In this document: positions 1 through 8,614 of the stretch, one piece after another
Layout: the number at the start of each line of letters is the position of its first letter
Numbering within the stretch: position 1 is the first letter of the stretch
Source: an uncultured Polynucleobacter sp.
GTDB taxonomy: Bacteria; Pseudomonadota; Gammaproteobacteria; Burkholderiales; Burkholderiaceae
Length of the DNA stretch: 28,908 nucleotides
Assembly: GCA_937996825.1 (NCBI GenBank)
Contig: CALKUJ010000347.1
Location: 1-28,908, forward strand
Direction: 5' to 3'
Position numbers and translations under genes: made by a program
The notes under the pieces: model-generated
The model's database searches: none
Told to the model about the DNA's origin: nothing
The model's input: the letters and a program-made list of their open reading frames with translations, nothing else

Positions 1-1141
1 GACCAATACTGATACTGCTGATGCCATTGCCACTGCAATACAGGTCAAAGAATTAGCCAGAGCCGGCTCAGAAATTGTTCGTATCACGGTCGACACTCCA
101 GCTGCTGCGGCAGCCGTTCCTGCGATTCGTGAGCAACTCGACAAAATGGATGTGTATGTCCCATTGGTGGGCGACTTCCATTACAACGGCCATACTCTTT
201 TAAAAGATTACCCTGATTGTGCGCAGGCTTTATCAAAGTACCGAATCAATCCTGGCAATGTAGGTCAAGGTGCCAAGCGCGATGTGCAGTTCTCGCAAAT
301 GATCGAGATGGCTTGCCAGTACAAAAAGCCAATTCGCATTGGTGTGAACTGGGGAAGCCTTGATCAAGACTTGCTGGCAAAACTGATGGATCAAAATGCT
401 GCGAGTTCAGCTCCTAAAGAGTTGAATCAGGTGATGGCTGAGGCCTTGATTCAATCTGCTTTGCAATCTGCTCAAAGAGCAGAGGAAATAGGTTTGTCAG
501 GCAATCAGATCACTTTGTCTTGCAAGGTGAGTAATGTTCAAGATTTGATTGCTGTCTACAGAGATCTTGCTGTACGTTGTGATTATCCATTGCATTTGGG
601 TTTGACTGAGGCAGGTATTGGCAGCAAAGGCATCGTTGCTTCGACCGCCGCGCTTGCTGTGCTGTTGCAAGAAGGTATTGGCGATACGATTCGCATTTCA
701 TTGACGCCTGAACCAGGCGCTCCTCGAGAGAATGAAGTGATCGTGGCTCAAGAGATTTTGCAAACCATGGGCTTGCGTCACTTCACGCCAATGGTCATCG
801 CTTGTCCAGGTTGTGGACGGACAACCAGTACTTATTTCCAAGAGTTGGCTTCACGTATTCAGTCCTATCTTCGTCATCAAATGCCTATCTGGAAAAAGAA
901 TCACCCCGGTGTTGAAGCCATGAACGTTGCCGTGATGGGTTGCATTGTGAATGGTCCAGGTGAGAGCAAGCATGCCAATATTGGTATTTCATTGCCAGGT
1001 ACTGGAGAGTCTCCAGCAGCTCCTGTGTTTGTTGACGGTGTCAAAGTCAAAACCTTGCGTGGCGACAAAATCGCCGAAGAGTTTCAATTGATTGTTGATG
1101 AATATGTCAAAAATACATATCAGAACAAAGTGAGTGGGTAA
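1..1141 (+). CDS. ispG: 4-hydroxy-3-methylbut-2-enyl diphosphate synthase (flavodoxin), 5' truncated
   Basis: IspG (GcpE) catalyses the penultimate step of the MEP isoprenoid pathway, reductive ring opening of MEcPP to HMBPP, using a [4Fe-4S] cluster in the cytoplasm. The frame is open from base 2 with no stop, and the first visible residues (TNTDTADAIATAIQVKELA) match the conserved N-terminal region of the family, so the gene starts before the window. About 379 residues are visible; roughly 40 should be missing. The C-terminal domain shows the cluster cysteines in CPGCGRTTS and MGCIVNGPGE. An internal ATG at 146 is not the start, because conserved sequence continues upstream of it. hisS follows immediately, suggesting co-transcription. 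Identification is certain from these motifs. Confidence 0.97.
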   Translation, partial: TNTDTADAIATAIQVKELARAGSEIVRITVDTPAAAAAVPAIREQLDKMDVYVPLVGDFHYNGHTLLKDYPDCAQALSKYRINPGNVGQGAKRDVQFSQMIEMACQYKKPIRIGVNWGSLDQDLLAKLMDQNAASSAPKELNQVMAEALIQSALQSAQRAEEIGLSGNQITLSCKVSNVQDLIAVYRDLAVRCDYPLHLGLTEAGIGSKGIVASTAALAVLLQEGIGDTIRISLTPEPGAPRENEVIVAQEILQTMGLRHFTPMVIACPGCGRTTSTYFQELASRIQSYLRHQMPIWKKNHPGVEAMNVAVMGCIVNGPGESKHANIGISLPGTGESPAAPVFVDGVKVKTLRGDKIAEEFQLIVDEYVKNTYQNKVSG

Positions 1142-1145
1142 GAAT

Positions 1146-2471
1146 ATGAGTCAAGAAAAACAAGCAAGCCAGAATAAGCAAAATAAAATCACTGGTGTGC
1201 GCGGCATGAATGACATGCTTCCAGCAGAGGCACCACTCTGGGCTCACTTAGAGCAGTCTATCCAGAGTTTGGTGAGAGCCTATGGTTACCAGCAAATTCG
1301 TACCCCGATCGTTGAGCAAACAGCGCTTTTTAAACGCGGCATCGGCGAAGTCACAGATATTGTTGAAAAAGAGATGTACTCCTTTGAAGATGGTCTGAAT
1401 GGTGAGCAGTTAACCTTGAGGCCTGAAGGAACAGCGGCCGCTGTTCGAGCGGTGATTGAGCACAACATGCTTTATGAAGGTCCTAAGCGTCTTTGGTACA
1501 CAGGTCCAATGTTCAGACATGAGCGTCCACAGCGCGGTCGTTATAGACAGTTCCACCAATTAGGCATTGAAGCTCTTGGTTTTGCTGGCCCAGACATTGA
1601 TGCTGAAATCATTTTGATGTGTCAGCGTTTGTGGGATGACTTAGGTTTGTCAGGTATCAAGTTGGAGCTGAATTCGCTGGGCCAAGCCAATGAGCGCGCG
1701 GCGCATCGGGAGGCTTTGATTGAGCATTTTAAAAAGCATGAATCTGAGCTTGATGAAGATTCAAAGCGACGCTTGGGTTCAAACCCTTTGCGCATTCTTG
1801 ATAGCAAGAATCCTGCGATGAAAGCCATCGTTGAATCTGCTCCACAAATCCTGAACTATTTAGGAGAGGAATCTCTCAAGCACTTCGAGGGTGTGCAAAA
1901 GTTACTGAAAGCCAATAATTTGCCTTTCACGATCAATCCTCGTTTGGTGAGGGGTTTGGATTATTACAACTTGACTGTTTTTGAGTGGGTCACAACAGAG
2001 TTAGGCTCGCAAGGCACGGTTGCCGGCGGCGGTCGTTATGATCCTTTGATTGCCCAGATGGGTGGAAAAGCTGCCCCAGCGTGCGGTTGGGCCATGGGCA
2101 TGGAGCGCGTGATTGAGCTAATGAAAGAGCAAGGCTTGACCAGTGATTTAGAAGCAGGGTGCGATATTTATATGCTTCATCAAGCTGGTGAAACACTTGA
2201 GCCCGCTTTCATCATGGCAGAGCGTCTGCGCAGTGCTGGTCTAGAGGTCATCTTGCATTGCTCCCCAGATGGTGAGGCTGCTAGCTTTAAATCACAGATG
2301 AAAAAAGCAGATGCCAGCGGAGCTGCATATGCGATTATTATTGGGCCTGATGAGTTGGCTGCCAATCAAGTTCAGTTAAAAGATTTGCGCCGTGATGGAC
2401 AGCAAATCACAGTCTCAATGGAAAATTTGGTTGATGAGGTCATTAATCAATTAGTCAGTACTTCAGAATAA
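1146..2471 (+). CDS. hisS: Histidyl-tRNA synthetase
   Basis: HisRS charges tRNA-His with histidine. The class II synthetase signature is present: motif 2 around RGRYRQFHQLGIE, the histidine-specific RGLDYYN motif, motif 3 GGGRYDPL, and a C-terminal anticodon-binding domain from about residue 330. Length is 441 residues, slightly above the usual 420-430 because of a Gln/Lys-rich N-terminal extension before the conserved TGVRGMNDMLP. I chose ATG 1146. A GTG at 1134, in frame and overlapping the ispG stop, would add only four residues and has no better ribosome binding site. It lies 4 bases after ispG and 9 bases before the yfgM-like gene. The paralogue hisZ, which lacks synthetase activity, is about 7 kb downstream. 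Confidence 0.97.
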   Translation: MSQEKQASQNKQNKITGVRGMNDMLPAEAPLWAHLEQSIQSLVRAYGYQQIRTPIVEQTALFKRGIGEVTDIVEKEMYSFEDGLNGEQLTLRPEGTAAAVRAVIEHNMLYEGPKRLWYTGPMFRHERPQRGRYRQFHQLGIEALGFAGPDIDAEIILMCQRLWDDLGLSGIKLELNSLGQANERAAHREALIEHFKKHESELDEDSKRRLGSNPLRILDSKNPAMKAIVESAPQILNYLGEESLKHFEGVQKLLKANNLPFTINPRLVRGLDYYNLTVFEWVTTELGSQGTVAGGGRYDPLIAQMGGKAAPACGWAMGMERVIELMKEQGLTSDLEAGCDIYMLHQAGETLEPAFIMAERLRSAGLEVILHCSPDGEAASFKSQMKKADASGAAYAIIIGPDELAANQVQLKDLRRDGQQITVSMENLVDEVINQLVSTSE

Positions 2472-2480
2472 GAGAGAACT

Positions 2481-3125
2481 ATGCATTTCAATCTAGAAGA
2501 ACAAGAAAAATTAGCCGAGCTCAAAGCTTGGTGGAAGCAATATGGCAAGTGGTTGATTGCAATCCTTATCCTAATTTTGCTCTCATATACTTCTTTCACT
2601 GCTTGGAATTGGTGGCAGAACAGATCTTCTCTTGCAGCTAGCAAGCTATATGACACTTTGTTGATGTCTGCTCAAAAGCAAGATATTCCCGGAGTTCTAA
2701 GAGCTACCAAAGATTTGCAAGATCAATATTCATCAACCAGCTATGCAGGTATGGCTGGATTGGTGGCTGCTCAAGTCGCAAACAGTTCAGGAGATATGGG
2801 AGCCGCGGAGCAGCAATTGCGTTGGACCATGTCCAAGGCTTCGTCAGATGCCCACCGCGATCTTGCCAGAGCTCGTTTGGTTTCTTTATTGATTGATAAG
2901 TCTGATTTTGCTGATGCTGAAAAAGTAGCCAGCGCTTCAGTTTCAAAAGCTTTTGAGCCATTGTTGCTTGAGAGACGTGGTGATGTTCAGTTAGCCCAAC
3001 AAAAAACGGCTGAAGCCCGTCAGTTTTATCAACAAGCTTGGGATAAGTTGGCTAAGAACCCTGATGCTGCTGATGAATCAAAACGTTTATTGAAAGTTAA
3101 ATTAGATGCTGTTGGAGGTCGTTAA
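2481..3125 (+). CDS. YfgM-type tetratricopeptide membrane protein (UPF0070)
   Basis: This 214-residue protein has a short cytoplasmic N-terminus, one membrane anchor at about residues 23-43 (IAILILILLSYTSF), and a periplasmic part with TPR-like helical repeats (for example AGMAGLVAAQVANSSGDMGAAEQQLR). This is the layout of YfgM, known in Escherichia coli as a SecYEG-associated partner of the chaperone PpiD. Sequence similarity between the two groups is low, so the assignment rests on architecture and on the conserved order hisS-yfgM-bamB-der, which E. coli shares. It begins 9 bases after hisS, and its TAA overlaps the bamB ATG by one base (TAATG), suggesting translational coupling. Confidence 0.88.
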   Translation: MHFNLEEQEKLAELKAWWKQYGKWLIAILILILLSYTSFTAWNWWQNRSSLAASKLYDTLLMSAQKQDIPGVLRATKDLQDQYSSTSYAGMAGLVAAQVANSSGDMGAAEQQLRWTMSKASSDAHRDLARARLVSLLIDKSDFADAEKVASASVSKAFEPLLLERRGDVQLAQQKTAEARQFYQQAWDKLAKNPDAADESKRLLKVKLDAVGGR

Positions 3126-4258
3126 TGACTAAATCTTTATCTAAACTTGCTTGGGCTTTTTTAGCCATCAGCCTTTTGGCTTCATGCTCCAGCGTCAAAA
3201 AGCGTGAGCCTGCCGCATTGACCAAAGTCGACGAAAAGATTTCAGTCACTTCTGTTTGGTCAAGCAGTGTTGGTAAATCGGACACTTTTGTGATGAGACC
3301 AGTTTTGGCTGGTGATTATCTATATACCTCAGCCGGTAATGGTTTGATTTCAAAAATTGAAGTTTTGACAGGTAAAGCCGTCTGGCAAGTCAAAGCTCCT
3401 TCAGATATTTCATCAGGACCTGGTAGTGATGGCAATGTTGTGGTCGTTGGTTCAACCAAGGGTCTTGTTTATGCCTACGATTCAACTGGTCAGAAGCTTT
3501 GGGAAGAAAAGGTTGGCGGGGAAGTATTAACTGAGCCACTCGTATTGGGTGGTCTTGCAGTGATTCGAACGATTGATAATCGCTTCATTGGTTTAGATGC
3601 AAAAACAGGTAAGCGTCGTTGGTCTTATGTTCGTCCTCAAACAGCCTTGGCGCTCAGAAATAGTTTTCCGATGGTGCCAATTGCCTCTGATGCTTTCGTG
3701 ACAGGTTTTTCAGGCGGCAAAATTGGTGTGCTTGGTTTATCTTCAGGAAGTGTTTTGTGGGAAGCATCATTGTCTTACCCTAAAGGTTTCTCAGAAATTG
3801 AGCGCATGACGGATGTCTCTGCTAGGCCAACAGTATTAGGTCGACGCTTGTGTGCAGTTGCCTTCCAGGGAAGAATTGCCTGCGGTGATATGGCCAGTGG
3901 TACTTTGACTTGGGCAAAAGATTTTTCAAGTCATACAGGCACCGCTCAATCGCAAGAATTAGTATTCGCAGCTGATGAAAAATCTCATGTTGTTGCATAC
4001 AGAGCAGCGGATGGTGTTGAGGTTTGGCGCAATGAGACGATGACGTGGCGTGATGTTGGTGAGCCATTGGCAGTTGGTCGTGTGCTCGTGATGGGAGATA
4101 AGCAAGGTTATCTCCATTTCTTGGAGCAAACCAGTGGTCAAGCCATCGCCAGAGTCCGCGTTGATAGCAGTGGAGTCAGTGCGGCACCAATTGTTGCAAA
4201 TGGATTGTTGATCATTCAAACGCGAGGCGGCACTCTATCTGCCTATCGCCCTAATTAA
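3125..4258 (+). CDS. bamB: Outer membrane protein assembly factor BamB (lipoprotein)
   Basis: BamB is the beta-propeller lipoprotein of the BAM complex that inserts beta-barrel proteins into the outer membrane. The N-terminus is a lipoprotein signal peptide ending in the lipobox LLASC, with Cys21 as the lipidated residue and Ser22 at +2, compatible with outer-membrane sorting. The rest is a PQQ-type propeller with repeats such as VYAYDSTGQKLWEEKVGG and FIGLDAKTGKRRWSY. The length of 377 residues is typical. It starts on the last base of the upstream yfgM-like stop codon and precedes der, the order also found in E. coli. The gap to der is 70 bases and contains a small hairpin. Confidence 0.95.
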   Translation: MTKSLSKLAWAFLAISLLASCSSVKKREPAALTKVDEKISVTSVWSSSVGKSDTFVMRPVLAGDYLYTSAGNGLISKIEVLTGKAVWQVKAPSDISSGPGSDGNVVVVGSTKGLVYAYDSTGQKLWEEKVGGEVLTEPLVLGGLAVIRTIDNRFIGLDAKTGKRRWSYVRPQTALALRNSFPMVPIASDAFVTGFSGGKIGVLGLSSGSVLWEASLSYPKGFSEIERMTDVSARPTVLGRRLCAVAFQGRIACGDMASGTLTWAKDFSSHTGTAQSQELVFAADEKSHVVAYRAADGVEVWRNETMTWRDVGEPLAVGRVLVMGDKQGYLHFLEQTSGQAIARVRVDSSGVSAAPIVANGLLIIQTRGGTLSAYRPN

Positions 4259-4277
4259 ATCAGAACTGCTTGAGCGG

Positions 4278-4301
4278 GGCTTGGATGAAAAAATTCAAGC
4301 C
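4278..4301 (+). other. Small hairpin in the bamB-der gap
   Basis: GGCTTGGA (4278-4285) can pair with TTCAAGCC (4294-4301) through eight base pairs including one G-U, around an A-rich loop. No T-run follows, so it is not a standard intrinsic terminator. It could be an attenuating or processing stem in the bamB-der transcript, or chance. Confidence 0.3.
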
Positions 4302-4328
4302 TAGCTTGATCAGACGCTTAAAGAATCT

Positions 4329-5681
4329 ATGAAACCAGTTATTGCCATTGTTGGCAGACCAAACGTTGGTAAATCAACACTATTCAATCGCCTGACGCGT
4401 TCGCGTGATGCCTTGGTAGCTGATTTTTCTGGCTTAACGCGTGATCGTCACTATGGCAATGGCCGTGTTGGTGAGCGCGAGTTCATTTGTATCGATACGG
4501 GTGGTTTTGAACCTGTTGCTAAAACAGGCATCTTGGCTGAGATGGCCAAACAAACCAAGCAAGCAGTGGTTGAAGCTGATGTGGTGATTTTCTTGGTGGA
4601 TGCCCGTTTGGGTATGGCGCCTCAAGATCGTGTCATCGCAGACTTTTTACGTAAGACTGGTCGCCCAGTGATTTTGGCGGTCAACAAAGCTGAAGGCATG
4701 GCACATGCCACAGTCACAGCTGATTTCTATGAATTAGGTTTGGGCGAGCCTGTGGCGATTTCATCTGCGCACGGTGATGGTGTTCGCTACATGATTGATG
4801 ATGCTTTGGATTCATTGGGTTTGCCTGATGAGCCTGAAGAAGATGATCGCACTGATAAGCCAATGAGAATTGCCGTGGTTGGTCGACCAAACGTTGGTAA
4901 ATCAACATTCATCAACACCTTGATTGGTGAAGAACGTGTGATTGCTTTTGACATGCCCGGTACAACCCGAGATGCGATTGACGTGCCATTTACACGCAAC
5001 GGCAAACCGTATGTGATGATTGATACAGCAGGTTTGCGCAAGCGTGGCAAAGTATTTGAGGCCATCGAAAAATTCTCGGTAGTGAAAACCTTGCAAGCGA
5101 TTGCTGATGCGAATGTGGTCATTTTGATGCTGGATGCCCAGCAAGACATCTCTGAGCAAGACGCTCACATTGCAGGATTTATTGTCGATGCTGGTCGTGC
5201 ATTGGTCTTGGCAGTGAATAAGTGGGATGGCATGGATGATTACCAAAAGGAACGTGCCAGAACAGATATCGCCAGAAAACTTCGTTTCTTAGACTTTGCC
5301 AACGTTCATCCAATCTCAGCTATCAAAGGCTTTGGCATCAAAGAATTGTTCAAGGACGTGGATGCAGCTTATGCAGCGGCCATGTCTAAGTTACCAACTC
5401 CAAAGTTGACCCGTATTTTGGAAGAAGCGGTTGAGTTCCAGCAACCGAAGCGCGTTGGTATGTCTCGACCCAAGATGCGCTATGCGCACCAAGGTGGATC
5501 AAATCCGCCGATTGTTGTGATTCACGGTAATGCTTTGAGCGGTGTGACTGATAGTTATCGTCGCTACCTAGAGGGTCGCTTCAGAGAGGCCTTCAAGTTA
5601 CGCGGGACCCCATTAAGGCTTGAATTTAGAACAGGTCAAAACCCTTTTGTTGACTCGGATAAAGGCAAGAAAAAGAAGTGA
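4329..5681 (+). CDS. der: Ribosome assembly GTPase Der (EngA)
   Basis: Der is an essential tandem-GTPase that acts in late assembly of the 50S ribosomal subunit. Two complete GTPase domains are visible, each with the P-loop GRPNVGKST (residues 9-17 and 185-193), switch-region DTGGF or DTAGL, and an NKxx(D/E) guanine motif (NKAEG in domain 1, NKWDG in domain 2). They are joined by an acidic linker (DEPEEDD, about 167-173) and followed by a KH-like domain with a lysine-rich end (KGKKKK). The length of 450 residues is as expected. It starts 70 bases after bamB with only a weak purine-rich ribosome site, and 118 bases separate it from hfq. Confidence 0.98.
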   Translation: MKPVIAIVGRPNVGKSTLFNRLTRSRDALVADFSGLTRDRHYGNGRVGEREFICIDTGGFEPVAKTGILAEMAKQTKQAVVEADVVIFLVDARLGMAPQDRVIADFLRKTGRPVILAVNKAEGMAHATVTADFYELGLGEPVAISSAHGDGVRYMIDDALDSLGLPDEPEEDDRTDKPMRIAVVGRPNVGKSTFINTLIGEERVIAFDMPGTTRDAIDVPFTRNGKPYVMIDTAGLRKRGKVFEAIEKFSVVKTLQAIADANVVILMLDAQQDISEQDAHIAGFIVDAGRALVLAVNKWDGMDDYQKERARTDIARKLRFLDFANVHPISAIKGFGIKELFKDVDAAYAAAMSKLPTPKLTRILEEAVEFQQPKRVGMSRPKMRYAHQGGSNPPIVVIHGNALSGVTDSYRRYLEGRFREAFKLRGTPLRLEFRTGQNPFVDSDKGKKKK

Positions 5682-5799
5682 AAAACACTTTTTACAGAGC
5701 TTAGTTAAACTTAGGGCTAATTCACTGATAACAACGATTAATTGAGACTAGTTTTCTAGAGTAAGACTCCAAACAACCAATAAGAAAGAAGGAGCAGGC

Positions 5800-6045
5800 A
5801 TGAACAATAACAAAGGCCAACTTTTACAAGATCCATTTTTAAATGCTTTGCGCAAAGAGCATATTCCCGTATCCATTTACTTGGTGAATGGCATTAAGTT
5901 ACAGGGAAATGTTGAATCATTTGACCAATATGTGATTCTTTTGCGTAACACTGTGACTCAAATGGTTTACAAACATGCCATTTCAACAGTGGTTCCTGCT
6001 AGAGCCGTGGAGTTCCGTGCGGATGAGGGATCCTCAGACGCTTAA
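5800..6045 (+). CDS. hfq: RNA chaperone Hfq
   Basis: Hfq is the hexameric Sm-like protein that pairs small RNAs with mRNAs. The Sm1 region (LQDPFLNALRKEHIPVSIYL) and the Sm2 signature (YKHAISTVVP, with YKHA at residues 57-60) are complete. The C-terminal tail is very short, about 13 residues after the Sm fold, and ends in an acidic tip (ADEGSSDA). A strong ribosome binding site AAGGAG lies at 5789-5794, five bases before the ATG. The preceding 118 bases contain no gene and may hold a promoter, but I could not pick a convincing -35/-10 pair. hflX starts six bases downstream, so the two are co-transcribed, as in many proteobacteria. miaA, the usual enterobacterial neighbour, is absent here. Confidence 0.98.
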   Translation: MNNNKGQLLQDPFLNALRKEHIPVSIYLVNGIKLQGNVESFDQYVILLRNTVTQMVYKHAISTVVPARAVEFRADEGSSDA

Positions 6046-6051
6046 CTTCTT

Positions 6052-7275
6052 ATGGAAGCAGTTAAAGCAGCCCTTATTGGGATAGATCCAGGCGGTAAAC
6101 CTGACTTTGCAGATAGTATGGCGGAGTTAGGGCTTCTTGCGTCCAGTGCTGGATCACACCCTGTGATGACCATGATTGCCAAGCGAGCAAAACCAGACCC
6201 TGCTCTATACATGGGGTCAGGTAAGGCCACCGAGTTAAGAGAACAAATGCAGGCCAATGAAGCTGAGTTGGCAATATTCAATCATGCTCTCTCACCAGTT
6301 CAGCAACGTAATTTAGAGCGTCATTTGCAGTGCCATGTGATTGATCGAACTGGTTTGATATTGGATATTTTTGCTCAAAGAGCTAAGAGTCATGTGGGTA
6401 AGACCCAGGTCCAATTGGCCAACGTTCGTTACCAGGTATCAAGATTGGTCAAAGCCTGGAGTCACTTGGAGCGTCAAAAGGGCGGTATCGGTATGCGCGG
6501 TGGTCCCGGTGAGACGCAAATGGAATTAGACCGAAGAATGCTTGAGAACAAAGCAAAGCGCTTGCAAGCTGAATTAGAGAAGTTACAAAAGCAACAAGCC
6601 ACTCAGCGTCGCTCAAGAGAAAAGGGCGGTGTTTTTTCTGTGTCTTTGGTCGGTTATACCAATGCTGGTAAATCAACCTTGTTCAATGCTTTGACCAAAG
6701 CAGGAACCTATGCGGCTGATCAATTGTTTGCAACATTGGATACAACCTCAAGAAGAGTTTATTTGCCTGAGATTGGTAATGCTGTGATTTCCGATACGGT
6801 TGGATTTATTCGAGACCTTCCGCATCAGTTGGTTGAGGCTTTTAGAGCCACCTTGGATGAAACAGTCAGAGCAGACTTATTGCTGCATGTCGTTGATGCA
6901 TCCAGTTTTGACCGCGAACAACAAATGATTGAAGTTGATAAGGTTTTGACTGAAATCGGGGCTAATGAAACCCCTCAGTTAGTTGTGGTTAATAAGATAG
7001 ATGAAGTCCCTGCTCTAATGGAAAGAGGACCGGTTCTTCGTTATGACAGAAATGGCAAGGTTGCCGCAATCTACATATCTGCTAAAGAAGGTATTGGCCT
7101 AGATTTGCTGCGTCAAACATTGGCTGATTTAGCAAGGAACACTGATAGAATGAAGGTTCCTGTAGATGAGGTTCCTTCTGTTGCAGAATTAAGTTCACAG
7201 GCCCCAGTCAAACGCTGGGAATCGTTAGATGTTTTTCATACTCGTACAGGAATGTATTCTCCCTTCGATGCGTAA
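6052..7275 (+). CDS. hflX: Ribosome-splitting GTPase HflX
   Basis: HflX is a GTPase that binds the 50S subunit and splits stalled ribosomes. The N-terminal domain is followed by the glycine-rich GGPGETQ motif (about 150-156), a coiled-coil arm (about 157-190), and the GTPase domain with G1 GYTNAGKST (201-209), G3 DTVGFIRDLP and G4 NKID. At 407 residues it is near the usual 390-430. It starts six bases after hfq with little ribosome-site sequence, suggesting coupling to hfq translation. Its last eight bases overlap the probable start of hflK. The name comes from the hfl locus; the ribosome role is established for E. coli HflX. Confidence 0.96.
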   Translation: MEAVKAALIGIDPGGKPDFADSMAELGLLASSAGSHPVMTMIAKRAKPDPALYMGSGKATELREQMQANEAELAIFNHALSPVQQRNLERHLQCHVIDRTGLILDIFAQRAKSHVGKTQVQLANVRYQVSRLVKAWSHLERQKGGIGMRGGPGETQMELDRRMLENKAKRLQAELEKLQKQQATQRRSREKGGVFSVSLVGYTNAGKSTLFNALTKAGTYAADQLFATLDTTSRRVYLPEIGNAVISDTVGFIRDLPHQLVEAFRATLDETVRADLLLHVVDASSFDREQQMIEVDKVLTEIGANETPQLVVVNKIDEVPALMERGPVLRYDRNGKVAAIYISAKEGIGLDLLRQTLADLARNTDRMKVPVDEVPSVAELSSQAPVKRWESLDVFHTRTGMYSPFDA

Positions 7276-8602
7276 ATTACTACAAATATTCTCTGTAAAT
7301 GATCCCGGTTGGGGCAATAACCATCAATCTGGCCCTGGCCGTGATGACAAGGACGCGACGCCACCTCGTCAGGAGGAGAGACCTCGTCAACCTCAAAAAC
7401 AGGATGGCCCGCCTGATTTGGATCAGCTGTGGACGGACTTCAATAATCGTTTGAATAATTTATTCAAAGGTAAAGGCAAAGGCGGCGGCAATAATGAGCC
7501 ACCATCATCCAGAGGTACTGGCAGCGGCGATGGCATGAAGTCAGGCATCGGTGCTGGAGTAGTGGTTTTGGTTGCTGTGGTGGTTTGGGTATTTAGCGGC
7601 TTTTTCATGATTCAAGAAGGTCAAACTGGCGTTGTTTTGCAGTTTGGTAAATACAGTCATACCACTCGCCCAGGTATCAACTGGCGCATGCCTTGGCCTG
7701 TTCAGTCTCATGAAGTAGTGAACTTATCATCTATTCGTTCAGTCGAAGTGGGTAGAGCTAACTTAATCAAAGCATCCAACCTCAAAGATTCTTCAATGTT
7801 GACTGAAGATGAGAACATCATTGATGTGAAGTTTGCCGTTCAGTATCGTTTGAAAGATGCTTCTGAATACTTGTTCAATAACAAAGATCCAGATGCTGCA
7901 GTGGTTCAGTCTGCTGAAACTGCTGTGCGTGAGATTGTTGGTAAGAGCAAGATGGACAATGTCTTGTATGAGAATCGTGAAAAGCTTGCGATTGACTTGA
8001 ATTCATCTATTCAGAAAATCTTGGATAGTTATAAAGCTGGTATTTTCATCACCAGTGTGACAGTTCAAAACGTCCAGCCACCAGAGCAAGTTCAAGCAGC
8101 ATTTGATGATGCAGTGAAAGCTGGCCAGGACCGTGAACGTTTGAAAAATGAAGGTCAAGCTTATGCCAATGACATCATTCCTAAGGCTCGCGGTGCGGCC
8201 GATCGTTTGATGCAAGAAGCGGAAGGTTATAAGGCCAAAGTGACTGCCACAGCAGAAGGTGATGCCACACGTTTCAAGTTGATTCAGGTGGAATACGCCA
8301 GAGCCCCTCAGGTGACTCGTGAGCGTATGTACATTGATGCCATGCAGGAAATTTATAACAACGTGACCAAGGTCATGGTTGATCAGCGTTCAAGCAATGG
8401 TAGCTTGTTGTACTTGCCACTGGATAAATTAATTCAGCAAGTTGGTTCAGGCGCAGCGCCAGCTCCTTTGCAAACATCGAACACCATGGCAAATACACCC
8501 GCAGCTACCACAGCTCCTAATCCTAACTCACCAATTGTGAATCCTGCCGCAGCTCCTGCTGAGAGAAGAGACACATCTGGTTTGAGAAGTCGTGAACGAT
8601 AG
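7268..8602 (+). CDS. hflK: FtsH protease modulator HflK
   Basis: HflK and HflC form a large SPFH-family cage around the membrane protease FtsH and limit its access to substrates. The protein has a glycine-, asparagine- and proline-rich cytoplasmic N-terminus with the family motifs VNDPGWG and DGPPDLDQLW, one membrane helix at about residues 94-114, a periplasmic SPFH domain (IQEGQTGVVLQFGKY onward), a coiled-coil region, and an Ala/Pro-rich tail. I chose ATG 7268 (444 residues), overlapping hflX by eight bases, because conserved family sequence begins just after it. An in-frame ATG at 7229 would add 13 residues inside hflX and is unlikely. hflC follows after 12 bases. Confidence 0.96.
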   Translation: MRKLLQIFSVNDPGWGNNHQSGPGRDDKDATPPRQEERPRQPQKQDGPPDLDQLWTDFNNRLNNLFKGKGKGGGNNEPPSSRGTGSGDGMKSGIGAGVVVLVAVVVWVFSGFFMIQEGQTGVVLQFGKYSHTTRPGINWRMPWPVQSHEVVNLSSIRSVEVGRANLIKASNLKDSSMLTEDENIIDVKFAVQYRLKDASEYLFNNKDPDAAVVQSAETAVREIVGKSKMDNVLYENREKLAIDLNSSIQKILDSYKAGIFITSVTVQNVQPPEQVQAAFDDAVKAGQDRERLKNEGQAYANDIIPKARGAADRLMQEAEGYKAKVTATAEGDATRFKLIQVEYARAPQVTRERMYIDAMQEIYNNVTKVMVDQRSSNGSLLYLPLDKLIQQVGSGAAPAPLQTSNTMANTPAATTAPNPNSPIVNPAAAPAERRDTSGLRSRER

Positions 8603-8614
8603 GAGACCGACAGA

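Noticed and set aside
4787..5149. A 120-codon minus-strand open frame inside der
   Set aside because: It is fully antisense to the conserved second GTPase domain; no protein family or ribosome site supports it.
7229..7267. A longer hflK start at ATG 7229
   Set aside because: It would add 13 residues (MFFILVQECILPS) encoded within hflX that do not resemble the family N-terminus, whereas ATG 7268 leads directly into the conserved VNDPGWG region.
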